Positions 32,349 to 42,927 of a stretch of DNA of 64,000 nucleotides are shown here, piece by piece. Source of the DNA: Alphaproteobacteria bacterium. Its GTDB lineage: Bacteria > Pseudomonadota > Alphaproteobacteria > Micavibrionales > Micavibrionaceae. The stretch is from contig JAGRHC010000001.1 in assembly GCA_020445145.1 (NCBI GenBank), positions 1-64,000 of the forward strand. The letters run 5' to 3'. The notes below the pieces were generated by a model. That model was not told the DNA's origin and searched no databases. It worked only from the letters and a program-made list of their open reading frames with translations. A program made the translations under genes and the position numbers. Positions within the stretch are counted from its first letter, which is position 1; each line of letters opens with the position of its first letter.

Positions 32349-33107
32349 ATGAAGATATCTTTCCAGCCCTCCCCCAAGCCGCGCGCGCAGGCCGCCTTTG
32401 AAGAGCTTGTTCAGAAATATGGCGATCATGCGCCCGAGGACGCCGATGTTCTGGTTGTGCTTGGTGGCGACGGGACGATGCTGCGGGCGTTGCATCAGTT
32501 TGCGGGGACGAACGTGCCGATTTACGGGCTTAATCTTGGGACGCTCGGGTTTTTGCTGAATGAAAACAGGAAGTCGGATTTACCGGCGCGCATTGAAGCT
32601 GCGAAGGGTTATACGATCCATCCCTTGCGGATGGTAGCGGCGGACCGGGAGGGGAAGCGCTTTACGGAGCTGGCGTTTAACGAGGTCTCTTTGTTGCGCG
32701 AGACGCACAGTTCGGCCAAAATCATGGTTTTTGTGAATGAGGAAATCCGTTTGCCGCTTCTGGTGTGTGACGGAGTGATGCTGTCGACTCCGGTGGGGAG
32801 CACGGCTTATAATTCTTCGGCGGCGGGGCCGATTGTTCCCTTAAGCGCCAATGTCCTGCCTATGACGCCGATCAGCGCGTTTCGTCCTCGGCGCTGGCCG
32901 GGGGCCCTCCTCCCCAATACGTCGCGGGTACGGTTCGAGGTCATCAAGCCGCATGAGCGGCCTGTCAGTGTTTCGGCCGATTTTACAGAGATTCGTGATG
33001 TGGTGACGGTTGATATTGAAGAGGCCCGCGATGTGTCGCACCGGCTCTTGTTCGATCCGGACAATCATCTGGAAGAGCGCATTTTTCAGGAACAGTTTGC
33101 GAGCTAG
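32349..33107 (+). CDS. nadK: NAD kinase
   Basis: This 252-aa enzyme phosphorylates NAD to NADP. Motifs visible are VLGGDGTMLRALH near residues 37-49, GLNLGTLGFLLNE, NEVSLLRE and DGVMLSTPVGSTAYN near 140-154. Length is standard. It follows the HTH-pyrE gene by 84 bp on the same strand. A strong bidirectional terminator separates it from purC. Confidence 0.95.
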   Translation: MKISFQPSPKPRAQAAFEELVQKYGDHAPEDADVLVVLGGDGTMLRALHQFAGTNVPIYGLNLGTLGFLLNENRKSDLPARIEAAKGYTIHPLRMVAADREGKRFTELAFNEVSLLRETHSSAKIMVFVNEEIRLPLLVCDGVMLSTPVGSTAYNSSAAGPIVPLSANVLPMTPISAFRPRRWPGALLPNTSRVRFEVIKPHERPVSVSADFTEIRDVVTVDIEEARDVSHRLLFDPDNHLEERIFQEQFAS

Positions 33108-33122
33108 AGATTTGATCAGAAT

Positions 33123-33164
33123 AAAAAGGCCACCAGAATGAGAACGATCTGGTGGCCTTTTTTA
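33123..33164. terminator. Bidirectional terminator between nadK and purC
   Basis: AAAAAGGCCACCAGA and TCTGGTGGCCTTTTT form a perfect 15-bp stem around 10 nt, with A-rich and T-rich flanks, so it works for both convergent genes. Confidence 0.92.
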
Positions 33165-33176
33165 TATGTATTTGAC

Positions 33177-34028
33177 TTAAGCCTTGCGCGGCTTTGGCGG
33201 GTTGATGCTCTGGAGCGCGCGGCGCTGGGCGAGTTCGTTTTCGATCTGGCCAAGTTTTTCCGCGAGTTGCTCATTGATGCTGCCACCCTTAATGATGCCA
33301 CCTTCGGGGATTAGACCCAGGCGCTCTGCGATGTACTGGTAGCCTTCGATTACGTCTCCCAGATCCTGGCGGAAGCGGTCTTTGTCGAGTTTCTCGCCGG
33401 TTTTTTCATCCCACAGACGGCAGTTGTCGGGAGAGATTTCGTCGGCGAGAACGATATAAAGTTCGCCGTGTTCGCCCCAGATGCGGCCAAATTCGAGTTT
33501 GAAGTCTACCAGTTTCAGGCCGATGCCGGAGAACAGGCCGTTGAGGTAGTCGTTCACACGCCACGCCATCGCGACCATTTCGTCCAGTTCGTATGGGTCT
33601 GCCCACCCGAAAGTGACGATGTGATCTTCGCTGATCAGCGGGTCGCCGAGCTCGTCCTTCTTGTAGTAGTACTCGATCAGAGGCTTGCGCAGGTACTCCC
33701 CTTCCGGGACGCCAAGACGCTTGCACAGGGAGCCCGCGGCAATGTTGCGTACGACCAGTTCAATCGGAATGATCTCGACGCGGCGGACCAGTTGTTCGCG
33801 CATGTTGATCGAGCGGATAAAGTGGGTCGGGATGCCGATGGCTTCGAGTTTGGTCATCAGGTGTGAAGAGATCCGGTTATTGAGGACGCCCTTGCCTGCA
33901 ATCACGGCTTTCTTCTCGCCGTTGAACGCGGTCGCGTCATCCTTGAAATACTGGATGACTGTTCCGGGCTCCGGGCCTTCGTAGAGAATTTTTGCTTTGC
34001 CTTCATAGATTGTCTTGCGTCTTGCCAT
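33177..34028 (-). CDS. purC: Phosphoribosylaminoimidazole-succinocarboxamide synthase
   Basis: This 283-aa enzyme joins CAIR with aspartate in purine synthesis. Typical segments are [11 protein letters not shown] at the N terminus, [26 protein letters not shown] near residue 95, and [13 protein letters not shown] near 195. A C-terminal helical tail ([20 protein letters not shown] and onward) extends beyond the minimal family length, as in other alphaproteobacteria. Confidence 0.96.
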   Translation of the reverse strand: MARRKTIYEGKAKILYEGPEPGTVIQYFKDDATAFNGEKKAVIAGKGVLNNRISSHLMTKLEAIGIPTHFIRSINMREQLVRRVEIIPIELVVRNIAAGSLCKRLGVPEGEYLRKPLIEYYYKKDELGDPLISEDHIVTFGWADPYELDEMVAMAWRVNDYLNGLFSGIGLKLVDFKLEFGRIWGEHGELYIVLADEISPDNCRLWDEKTGEKLDKDRFRQDLGDVIEGYQYIAERLGLIPEGGIIKGGSINEQLAEKLGQIENELAQRRALQSINPPKPRKA

Positions 34029-34162
34029 GAATTTCGTCCTTGCCGCGTGCGGCTCTTTTTAAAAATTGAATATCCCTCATATAACAATGGATTTGATAAA
34101 ATTCCAATGCTAGAACGTAGATAGATATACTTTATTGCATAAAAAACGCTGGAGATTAGAAA

Positions 34163-34489
34163 ATGTCGGGTATGGATGACCGCAAAAAAGGGTTTGAAGG
34201 GACGTATGCTCACCGGGAGAAGATGGATTTTGCGATTGAAGCCCGCACGAGCAAGTTGTTTGGCTTGTGGGCTGCGGAGAGACTTGGCCTGAGCGGACCG
34301 GATGCCAGTACATACGCGGCGGATGTTGTTTCTTCTAATCTGGAAGAGCCAGGTTTTCAGGATGTCCTGCGTAAGGTCCGTGCGGATTTTGATGCGAAAG
34401 AGATCGATGTCACCGACCACCTTATGGAGGTTGAACTCGATAAAGCGCTGGAAGAAGCCAAAAAGCAGTTGAAGGGCGCTGAGGAATAA
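34163..34489 (+). CDS. F1FO-ATPase zeta inhibitor subunit (DUF1476)
   Basis: This 108-aa helical protein begins MSGMDDRKKGFEGTYAHREK, the family's conserved opening. The family is known in alphaproteobacteria as the zeta subunit, which inserts its N terminus into the F1 motor and blocks ATP hydrolysis. Length and the C-terminal AEELGL-like acidic end are normal. It is monocistronic, with its own terminator. Confidence 0.9.
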   Translation: MSGMDDRKKGFEGTYAHREKMDFAIEARTSKLFGLWAAERLGLSGPDASTYAADVVSSNLEEPGFQDVLRKVRADFDAKEIDVTDHLMEVELDKALEEAKKQLKGAEE

Positions 34490-34515
34490 TCCCCCTCCCC
34501 CAATATCTGGAAAAA

Positions 34516-34552
34516 CAAAACTCCGCCCCTGAAACAGAGGCGGAGTTTTTTT
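34516..34552 (+). terminator. Intrinsic terminator of the zeta subunit gene
   Basis: AACTCCGCC and GGCGGAGTT pair around 11 nt, followed by a T7 tract. Confidence 0.9.
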
Positions 34553-34884
34553 CACACTTTGGTGACCCTCTCACTGTCCAACGCGCCATTTTCGGCATAC
34601 ATCGTTTAATAAAAGTCACCCTCTATTATCGTCCAACAACATGGATTGCTTTCCTGAAACAGGTCTACAGATCGTTGTTGCTGCCGTTTGTCGTTTGATT
34701 TGAACGTTGCAGAAATTTTGCTTTGGGTGCAAGAAAAAAATTATCGCTCAAGGATGGCTCCTTAACATAACCTTTGCTCAAACGTACTGCCTGCCTTCGT
34801 TTTCCCTGATGTTTCTCTTGCAAAAAAAAATTCTTCCGCGTATCTGATTAGACAGTGACACCAAATGGAGGCAAGAGAGTTATC
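34553..34884. other. Non-coding gap upstream of bolA
   Basis: No convincing gene is present. A weak promoter-like pair, TTGCAA (34818-34823) and TATCTG (34841-34846) with a 17-bp spacer, may drive bolA-grxD. AT-rich runs are frequent. Confidence 0.5.
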
Positions 34885-35121
34885 ATGGCGATGGAAGCAG
34901 CGGAAATTGAGAAGCTGATCAAGGAAGGCATTCCGGATGCCGTTGTGGAAATCGAGGATTTGCGCGGGGATGGCGATCATTACGCCGCTTATGTTGCGTC
35001 CCCCTCCTTTAAGGGAAAAACGAGAGTTCAGCAGCATCAGATGGTGTTTGATGCCTTGCAGGGCAAAATGGGTAACGAGCTTCACGCGCTGGCGCTTCAG
35101 ACCGGTGTGAAAGAAGACTAG
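34885..35121 (+). CDS. BolA family protein
   Basis: This 78-aa protein begins [20 protein letters not shown] and has the BolA fold signatures [17 protein letters not shown] and [18 protein letters not shown], with a histidine in the conserved GDGDHY position. BolA proteins pair with CGFS glutaredoxins in iron-sulfur and iron regulation, and the next gene encodes such a glutaredoxin. The ATG at 34885 is preferred over an upstream in-frame start. Confidence 0.92.
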   Translation: MAMEAAEIEKLIKEGIPDAVVEIEDLRGDGDHYAAYVASPSFKGKTRVQQHQMVFDALQGKMGNELHALALQTGVKED

Positions 35122-35135
35122 AAAGGATTAATGAC

Positions 35136-35468
35136 ATGACCAATCCCGTATTCGACCGTATTCAAAAAGAGATTGATAACAATGATGTTTCCCTGTTTAT
35201 GAAGGGGACAGCCGATATGCCGCTTTGCGGGTTTTCCGCGATGGTGGTTCAGGTTCTTTCACAGCTTGGGGTTCCGTTTTCGACTGTGAATGTTCTCGAA
35301 GACGATGACATCCGTCAAGGGATCAAGGATTTCACCAACTGGCCGACCATTCCTCAGCTCTATGTGAAGGGCGAGTTTATCGGCGGGTGTGATATTGTTC
35401 GTGAAATGTACGAAACCGGCGAGCTTCAGGATTTCTTTGAGGAAAAAGGACTTTTGCGCGCCGCGTAG
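35136..35468 (+). CDS. grxD: Monothiol glutaredoxin (Grx4/GrxD type)
   Basis: This 110-aa protein carries the CGFS active site ([12 protein letters not shown], Cys near residue 29), plus [19 protein letters not shown] for glutathione binding. Such proteins carry 2Fe-2S clusters and act with BolA. The gene is 14 bp after bolA and clearly cotranscribed. Confidence 0.95.
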   Translation: MTNPVFDRIQKEIDNNDVSLFMKGTADMPLCGFSAMVVQVLSQLGVPFSTVNVLEDDDIRQGIKDFTNWPTIPQLYVKGEFIGGCDIVREMYETGELQDFFEEKGLLRAA

Positions 35469-35472
35469 TTTT

Positions 35473-35574
35473 TTAGGTTCAAGGTGCGAGGGACAAGGTG
35501 CAAGATGGGAATTGCACAAATTCGTTTTGCTTTCTATTCTTGAATCTTGAACCTTGAATCTAGTACCTTAAGAA
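35473..35574. repeat. TTCAAGG-type inverted intergenic repeat, copy 2
   Basis: The gap between grxD and mreD has AGGTTCAAGGTGCGAGGGAC at its left and the inverted words ATTCTTGAATCTTGAACCTT at its right. It shares its core words with 25450-25506. It could form a long imperfect hairpin. Confidence 0.6.
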
Positions 35575-35575
35575 A

Positions 35576-36094
35576 ATGCAAATCGACATGCTTTTGCGCC
35601 TTTGCGTGCCTTATGGGTTTATTTTGTGCCTGTTTGCGCTCAGCACCGTGCCACTTACTTTACCGTTGACCGGACCTGTCGAGGTTCCGTTGCTTGTGAT
35701 GGCGATTTATTACTGGTCGCTTTACAGGCCGACGTTGCTGCCTGTCTGGCTGGTGTTTGCGGCGGGGGTTTTGTATGACCTGCTGAGCGGCCTGCCGGTT
35801 GGGATGCATGCGTTTGTTTTTGTTATTATCCGGTGGGTTGTTGTCGATCAGCGGTTATTCCTGACGGGGCAACCGTTTGTGACGGTCTGGATCGGTTATA
35901 TGCTGGTGAGTGCCGGCGCAGCCCTCTTACAGTGGGGTTTGTTCGGGCTTATTCATTTTCAATGGCCTCCTTTCGCGCCGACTTTGTTGATGACAACGCT
36001 CGGGATTTTTATGTTTCCGTTTATTATGATGGCCCTGCATTTTACGCACCGATTCCTGCCTGTTCTCGTTAACCCGTATAGCGCGGTGAAGTAA
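35576..36094 (+). CDS. mreD: Rod shape-determining protein MreD
   Basis: This 172-aa protein has five or six hydrophobic helices and the MreD signature GVLYDLLSGLPVGMHAFVFV near residues 63-82. It is an inner-membrane elongasome component. It starts at the ATG after AAGAAA and is 11 bp upstream of mrdA. Its usual partners mreB and mreC are not upstream but convergent at 39-41 kb. Confidence 0.85.
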   Translation: MQIDMLLRLCVPYGFILCLFALSTVPLTLPLTGPVEVPLLVMAIYYWSLYRPTLLPVWLVFAAGVLYDLLSGLPVGMHAFVFVIIRWVVVDQRLFLTGQPFVTVWIGYMLVSAGAALLQWGLFGLIHFQWPPFAPTLLMTTLGIFMFPFIMMALHFTHRFLPVLVNPYSAVK

Positions 36095-36105
36095 GGGATG
36101 CGCGC

Positions 36106-38010
36106 GTGGTAAAAAGAGAGGCAGATAGCGGGAAAGTTTTTACGCGGCGGGCTTTTATTATGGCGGGCCTTCAGCTTGCGGGACTTGGCGTACTGGGCAC
36201 GCGGCTGGCCTGGCTTCAGATTGCGCAAGGGGGGCGTTACAAGACGCTCTCGGATAAAAACCGGATTAACGTACGTTTGTTGCCGCCTTCGCGAGGACAG
36301 ATTGTCGACCGGTTCGGGGTTCCGCTTGCTGTGAATGTCCAGAATTACAGGGTTCTGGTTGTGCCGGAGCAAACAGAAGACCTTGAGCAATCTTTGCATC
36401 ACCTTCAGGAATACATCACGGTTGATGACAAGACGATTGCGCGCGTTTTGAGGGAGGCCAAACGCACGCAAAAATTTTTGCCTATCAAGATTCGCGATGA
36501 CCTTGAATGGGAAGAAGTTGCGCGGGTGGAGGTTAACTTGCCGGACCTGCCCGGGATGATGATCGATAGCGGCAGTATTCGTAATTACCCTTACGGCGAG
36601 GCGACGGCGCATATTGTCGGGTATGTCGGTGCAGCATCGGAGAAGGAGGTGGGGACAGACCCCCTCCTCACCCTGCCCGGCTTTAAAATCGGGAAGTCGG
36701 GTATTGAGAAAACGTTTGATCTGGCGCTGCGCGGTAAAGCCGGAGCTGCTGAGGTTGAGGTTAATGTGATTGGCCGTGAGGTGCGCGAGCTTGGACGGCG
36801 CGATGCGGTTGAAGGGCGGCGGGTGACGCTGACGATTGACGGTGAAATCCAGCGTTATGCGCAGGAGATTCTGGCGCGGGAGAAAAGTGCGTCTTGTGTG
36901 GTGATGGATGCGCATACGGGCGCTGTCTATGCGATGGCTTCGCACCCTTCTTTTGATCCGAATTTGTTTGTGCGCGGGATGCCTTCGGATGTTTATCAGG
37001 AGTTGCTGGCGAATGAGGGCATTCCGCTGACGAACAAGGCGATTGCCGGGCAATATCCTCCGGGCTCTACGTTCAAGATGGTGACGGGGCTGGCGGCGCT
37101 GGCGGCTGGGGCGATTGATCGGAATACGAGTGTCTTTTGTCCCGGTTATTTTGATTATGGCGGGAACAAGTTTCACTGCTGGAAGCATGGCGGGCATGGA
37201 CGGGTTAATCTGCGATCGGCTTTGATGGGGTCGTGCGATACTTATTTTTACAAGATATCGCTGGATACAGGGATTGATAAAATTGCGGCGATGGCCCGAA
37301 AACTAGGGCTTGGGGAACTTCTTGATTTTGAGCTGAATGAGGAGCGTCCCGGGCTTATTCCGGACCGTGCGTGGAAAAAGGGTAAGCTTGGTGAAGTGTG
37401 GCACAACGGGGAAACGGTTGTGAATGCGATCGGGCAAGGCTACATGCTGGCGACTCCTTTGCAGTTGGCCGTTATGACGGCGCGGATTGTGAATGGCGGT
37501 AAGGCGGTGAAGCCGACGCTTGCGGGGTTTGTCGGTGCGCTGGGCCGGGTGCAGGATAATCCGGCGAGCCTTGATATTCCGGAGCGGCATCTCTCTCTGG
37601 TTATGGAGGGGATGAATGATGTGGTGAATAATCTGCGCGGGACGGCCTATGGGTCGCGGATTAAAGAACCCGGCATGGAGATGGCCGGTAAAACCGGGAC
37701 GGCGCAGGTTCGCCGCATTACGAAAGAGCAGCGGGCGCAAGGTGTTAAAAACGAGGATTTACCTTGGAAACAGCGCCACCATGCTCTTTTTGTCGGGTAT
37801 GCGCCGGTTGATAACCCCAAATATGTTTGCTGCGTTGTGGTGGAGCACGGGGTTGGCGGTTCGAGTGCGGCGGCTCCGCTTGCGAAGGACCTTTTGCTCA
37901 AGACGCAGATGCGGAACCCGGCGGCGACGTTGATGCAGCCGGAAAAAGGAGCCGATGAAAATATTGTTATGCCCGGCTTTAAGCCGCTTGTTTTAGACAG
38001 GGGAGAATAG
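36106..38010 (+). CDS. mrdA: Penicillin-binding protein 2 (elongation transpeptidase)
   Basis: This 634-aa protein has an N-terminal membrane anchor (about 15-35), a dimerisation domain and a transpeptidase domain. The catalytic motifs are complete: STFK in YPPGSTFKM near residue 323, SCD in MGSCDTYFYK near 376, and KTGTAQ near 531. It cross-links peptidoglycan during cell elongation, with RodA as partner. The GTG start has AAGGGA upstream. RodA starts 3 bases after its stop. Confidence 0.95.
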   Translation: MVKREADSGKVFTRRAFIMAGLQLAGLGVLGTRLAWLQIAQGGRYKTLSDKNRINVRLLPPSRGQIVDRFGVPLAVNVQNYRVLVVPEQTEDLEQSLHHLQEYITVDDKTIARVLREAKRTQKFLPIKIRDDLEWEEVARVEVNLPDLPGMMIDSGSIRNYPYGEATAHIVGYVGAASEKEVGTDPLLTLPGFKIGKSGIEKTFDLALRGKAGAAEVEVNVIGREVRELGRRDAVEGRRVTLTIDGEIQRYAQEILAREKSASCVVMDAHTGAVYAMASHPSFDPNLFVRGMPSDVYQELLANEGIPLTNKAIAGQYPPGSTFKMVTGLAALAAGAIDRNTSVFCPGYFDYGGNKFHCWKHGGHGRVNLRSALMGSCDTYFYKISLDTGIDKIAAMARKLGLGELLDFELNEERPGLIPDRAWKKGKLGEVWHNGETVVNAIGQGYMLATPLQLAVMTARIVNGGKAVKPTLAGFVGALGRVQDNPASLDIPERHLSLVMEGMNDVVNNLRGTAYGSRIKEPGMEMAGKTGTAQVRRITKEQRAQGVKNEDLPWKQRHHALFVGYAPVDNPKYVCCVVVEHGVGGSSAAAPLAKDLLLKTQMRNPAATLMQPEKGADENIVMPGFKPLVLDRGE

Positions 38011-38013
38011 GTT

Positions 38014-39138
38014 ATGTCCCGCATTGCGCTGCGCGCCGATAAAAGTCTCTGGTATAAAATCCTGCATATGAACTGGGGGCTGGTGTTTTTGATCTGCTGC
38101 GTGACGGGCGTGGGGATTGCAGCGCTTTATTCTGCGGCGGGCGGGAGTTTTTCCCCCTGGGCGGAGCGGCAGCTTCTGCGGTTTGGTGTCGGGCTGGCGG
38201 GAATGCTGGTGATTGCACTGATTGATATCAAGATCTGGTACAAGCTTGCCTGGCCGATTTATTTTTTGGGCCTTGCGATGCTGGTTCTGGTGGAGATCAA
38301 GGGGCATATCGGGATGGGGGCGCAGCGCTGGATTAATCTGGGGTTTGTGCAGCTTCAACCTTCCGAATTGATGAAGATTGCTGTGGTTCTGGCGCTGGCA
38401 CGGCATTTTCATGGGGCGAGCCCGGAGGATGTGCGGCGGATTCCTTTTCTGGTTATTCCTGCGATTGTGATTTTAGCGCCTGTGGCTCTGGTGTTGTTGC
38501 AGCCGGATTTGGGCACTGCGCTGATGATTATCATGGCGGGGGCCGGGATGGTGTTTACCGTCGGGGCGCCTGCCTGGCTGTTTATTGCGGGAATTGCGGG
38601 GACGGCGGCGATTATCCCGATCGCGTGGCAGTTTATGCATGATTATCAGAAGCAGCGCGTGATGACGTTTCTTGACCCGGAATCAGATCCGCTTGGCGCG
38701 GGGTATCACATTACGCAGTCGAAGATCGCGCTTGGGTCCGGAGGGCTTGAGGGGAAAGGGTTTTTGCAAGGGACGCAAAGTCACCTCAATTTCCTGCCGG
38801 AAAAGCAGACAGACTTTATTTTTACGCTCTGGGCAGAGGAATGGGGATTGCTGGGCGGCCTTGCGCTTTTGGGGCTGTTTGCACTTTTGTTTCTCTATGG
38901 GCTGGTGATTGGTTATCGCTGTCGCCATAATTTCGGGCGGTATCTGGCGATGGGGATCAGTATTAACTTCTCTCTTTATGTGTTCATCAATATTGCGATG
39001 GTGATGGGCTTGATTCCGGTGGTGGGGGCACCTTTGCCGATGGTGTCCTATGGGGGGACTTCTATGTTAGCAGCGTTGATCGGGTTCGGGCTGATGATGT
39101 CGTGTCATACCTACCGGCACAGTAAAGTGACACGGTAG
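38014..39138 (+). CDS. rodA: Rod-shape SEDS glycosyltransferase RodA
   Basis: This 374-aa membrane protein has about ten helices and SEDS motifs LQPSELMKIAVVLALARHFH near residue 110 and QPDLGTALM near 163. Also present are FLDPESDPLGAGYHITQSKIA near 220 and MVSYGGTSMLAALI near the C terminus. It polymerises glycan strands with PBP2. It is the end of the mreD-mrdA-rodA unit and converges with mreC. Confidence 0.96.
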   Translation: MSRIALRADKSLWYKILHMNWGLVFLICCVTGVGIAALYSAAGGSFSPWAERQLLRFGVGLAGMLVIALIDIKIWYKLAWPIYFLGLAMLVLVEIKGHIGMGAQRWINLGFVQLQPSELMKIAVVLALARHFHGASPEDVRRIPFLVIPAIVILAPVALVLLQPDLGTALMIIMAGAGMVFTVGAPAWLFIAGIAGTAAIIPIAWQFMHDYQKQRVMTFLDPESDPLGAGYHITQSKIALGSGGLEGKGFLQGTQSHLNFLPEKQTDFIFTLWAEEWGLLGGLALLGLFALLFLYGLVIGYRCRHNFGRYLAMGISINFSLYVFINIAMVMGLIPVVGAPLPMVSYGGTSMLAALIGFGLMMSCHTYRHSKVTR

Positions 39139-39159
39139 AGTTCGTTGTTTTCAGGGCCC

Positions 39160-40026
39160 TTAGGGTTCGATCGCGCGGCGGAGGTTGGGGTCGTCGGATT
39201 TTTTGACAACCCGGACGTACATAAGGCGTGAAATATCCGCGAAAGATTCTACAGTGCGGATTCCCTCTTTGTTGATTGTTACACGGCCAACCGGGATACC
39301 GGGCGGAAAGACTCCGCCGTGGCCAGAGGTTACAAGGCGCGCGCCGTCCATGATTTCACTGTCTTGCGGCAGGTGGATCAGTTGCGGTTTATCTTCATTG
39401 GTCCCAGCCATGACAGCGTGCTGGAGCGTATCTTCGACGACGACAGGGACGCGGGAGTTCATATCGGTGAGCAGAAGCACGCGGGCGGATTGATCGCCGC
39501 CCTCAACGATGCGTCCAATTAGACCTTCGCCGGACATCACGGCTTGCCCCTTCTCAACGCCATCATTTTTTCCTGCGTCGACCAGAAGGCTTTTGACGTA
39601 GGTGTTTCCGGCATCGCCAAGAATGCGGGCTGTTACGAATGTGTTTTCAGGCTCCACTTTTACGTTTAGCAGGTCCCGCAATGCTTTGTTTTCCGAGTCG
39701 AGCAGCATGGCGGTTTGATACCATTGGCGCAGGCGTTCGTTTTCCTGTGTCAGGCGGGCGTTTTCTGCCTGCATCCCGGCGAGGCCCGAGACATCGCGGA
39801 CGAACATTGTCGCGCGCTGGATCGGTTGACTGATGGCGGAGAGTGCCGGGGCGAAAAGGTCGGCGGCATTCTCGCGGGCGGAGTCGAAGACTTGCGGTCT
39901 TAAGGCCGATATTGCCATGAGCGCGATGGAGACAAGTATAAGGATGAGGTAGGATAATCCCCCGCCGTGATAGTAAAAAGGCAGGGCTCTTGCTATGCTT
40001 CTCGCAATGGGACGACGACGTCTCAC
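39160..40026 (-). CDS. mreC: Rod shape-determining protein MreC
   Basis: This 288-aa protein has an N-terminal membrane helix (about 24-42), a coiled coil (MQAENARLTQENERLRQ, near 85-110) and the two-barrel periplasmic domain with GLIGRIVEGGDQSARVLLLT. It links PBP2-RodA to MreB. The start is GTG at 40026 with AAGGA upstream. mreB is 143 bp upstream on the same strand. Confidence 0.93.
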   Translation of the reverse strand: MRRRRPIARSIARALPFYYHGGGLSYLILILVSIALMAISALRPQVFDSARENAADLFAPALSAISQPIQRATMFVRDVSGLAGMQAENARLTQENERLRQWYQTAMLLDSENKALRDLLNVKVEPENTFVTARILGDAGNTYVKSLLVDAGKNDGVEKGQAVMSGEGLIGRIVEGGDQSARVLLLTDMNSRVPVVVEDTLQHAVMAGTNEDKPQLIHLPQDSEIMDGARLVTSGHGGVFPPGIPVGRVTINKEGIRTVESFADISRLMYVRVVKKSDDPNLRRAIEP

Positions 40027-40169
40027 GGGATCCTTGTTCTCTTATAAAAATTTTATTGTTCTTGCTCTTCACGGTTAAAGAACACAGACCGGAAAAGCAA
40101 GTCCACACACTTCGTATTCTACAGGAAAAAGGTTAAGTTTTCCAGTTCTTCTATGAGACCAATTTTTGA

Positions 40170-41366
<1,197 letters not shown>

Positions 41367-41389
41367 CCTTCATTCTACAGAAACGTATC

Positions 41390-41515
41390 TTAGCCCTGAC
41401 GCGCCTTGAAGCGTGGGTTTTTCTTGTTGATCACGTATATGCGGCCCTTGCGGCGAATCACGCGGCAGTTGCGGTCGCGGCTTTTCAGGGTCTTGAGCGA
41501 GTTAACGACTTTCAT
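41390..41515 (-). CDS. rpmJ: 50S ribosomal protein L36 (zinc-less 41-aa type)
   Basis: The 41-aa product starts [20 protein letters not shown] and ends with the standard [12 protein letters not shown]. It has only one cysteine, so it is the zinc-independent form. The longer frame to 41668 is not real, since the ATG at 41515 gives the exact family N terminus. Confidence 0.95.
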   Translation of the reverse strand: MKVVNSLKTLKSRDRNCRVIRRKGRIYVINKKNPRFKARQG

Positions 41516-41706
41516 TTCTTTAAATCCTGCACATAATAATGTTCTGAGCGGGGAACATACCTGCGCGTATCCTCCTTTGTCAAGCATTGCTTTGTAAAAA
41601 TATACCCTTCCCCTGTATTCCTTAAAAAAGTTCATGTTATTAACCAAAATGTAAGGAAGGGTGTGCATAGTGAGGCGTGAATTGTAAGTGTGTGGAATCT
41701 AATTCA

Positions 41707-42924
41707 ATGACAGACATTCAAAGCAAAAAGAATTTTTCAGCCGGAGACGTTATTATGCGTCAAGGGGACGAAGGGGATTGCGCCTATATTATTGAAGAGG
41801 GCCTTGTTGAAATCTCTATTTCCCGTCCGAACGGCGATGTGCGTGTTGTCGGTACACGCGGCCCCGGTGCGATTATCGGGGAGATGGCGATTGTCGACGA
41901 TGCGCCGCGGACTGCGACGGTTGTGGCCATTGAAGATTGCCGGATGCTCGAGATTTCCAAAGAAGATTTTTCACGTCGTCTGGGGACGGCAGATCCTGTG
42001 ATCCGGATGATTTCGCAGGTTATTCTTACACGTTACCGCGATACGTTGACGCGTGCGGATATTAGCGGTGAGAAGCCTTACTGGCCGCCAGTTGAGATGA
42101 TTGAGCTGGGTTATACAGAGCAAGGTAATGCTATGGAGCGTATCCGCATTGCCAATGAATTTGAAAAGGCTTTGCATAGCGGTGAAATCCTTTTGCACTA
42201 TCAGCCGATCATTAATTTGCAAAATGGGCGAATTGAAGGATTTGAGGCGCTGATGCGCTGGATCCATCCTGAAAAAGGGTTTATCTCGCCGGGGATTTTT
42301 ATTCCAGTTATTGAAGATAGCGGTTTGATTGTTGAAGCCAGCAAGTGGGCTTTGAAAGAATCCTGTCTGGCGCTTAAGCGGATTGAAAGCAAGACGGGAT
42401 ATCATTCCGGTCTGCATATGAGCGTGAACTTCTCCAGCACAGACTTCTCTTCTGAGGATTTTGTTGAGAATGTATACAATACTCTGAGCGAGAGCGATGT
42501 TGCCCCTGAGCAGCTTCATCTTGAAATCACCGAAAGGCTTTTGATTTCGCAGCCTGAAAATGCCAAGGAAACCCTTAATATGTGCCGTAAGGCCGGTATG
42601 GGCATTGCGATTGACGATTTTGGAACCGGGTATTCCTCGCTGAGCTATTTGCATTATTTCCCAATTAATACGCTGAAAATTGATCAGTCTTTTATTCGTG
42701 ACATGAGTAGCAATGACAGTTCTCGGGAGCTTGTTAAATCCGTTGTTGCTCTGGGTAAGAATATGGATATGTCTATTGTCGCGGAAGGCGTTGAAGACAT
42801 TGAGGAAGCAAAATTTCTGAAGGAAATTGGTTGTGATCTGGCGCAAGGGTATTATTTTGCCAAGCCGATGAGCGAAAAAGACGTTACGGATTTTGTTGCG
42901 AACTGGAAGTCGGCGGATATTTAG
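41707..42924 (+). CDS. cNMP-binding domain plus EAL c-di-GMP phosphodiesterase
   Basis: This 405-aa protein joins an N-terminal cyclic-nucleotide-binding domain (residues 5-115; phosphate cassette GEMAIVDDAPRTATV at 58-72, with the key Arg) to an EAL domain (about 155-400). EAL catalytic residues are all present: EAL in EGFEALMRW, N in NFSS, E in EITERLL, DDFGTGYSS, K in KIDQSF and EGVE. It should degrade c-di-GMP under control of cAMP or cGMP. It is convergent with a CHASE2 cyclase, 3 bases away. The ATG at 41707 is chosen over 41677. Confidence 0.93.
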   Translation: MTDIQSKKNFSAGDVIMRQGDEGDCAYIIEEGLVEISISRPNGDVRVVGTRGPGAIIGEMAIVDDAPRTATVVAIEDCRMLEISKEDFSRRLGTADPVIRMISQVILTRYRDTLTRADISGEKPYWPPVEMIELGYTEQGNAMERIRIANEFEKALHSGEILLHYQPIINLQNGRIEGFEALMRWIHPEKGFISPGIFIPVIEDSGLIVEASKWALKESCLALKRIESKTGYHSGLHMSVNFSSTDFSSEDFVENVYNTLSESDVAPEQLHLEITERLLISQPENAKETLNMCRKAGMGIAIDDFGTGYSSLSYLHYFPINTLKIDQSFIRDMSSNDSSRELVKSVVALGKNMDMSIVAEGVEDIEEAKFLKEIGCDLAQGYYFAKPMSEKDVTDFVANWKSADI

Positions 42925-42927
42925 GAC

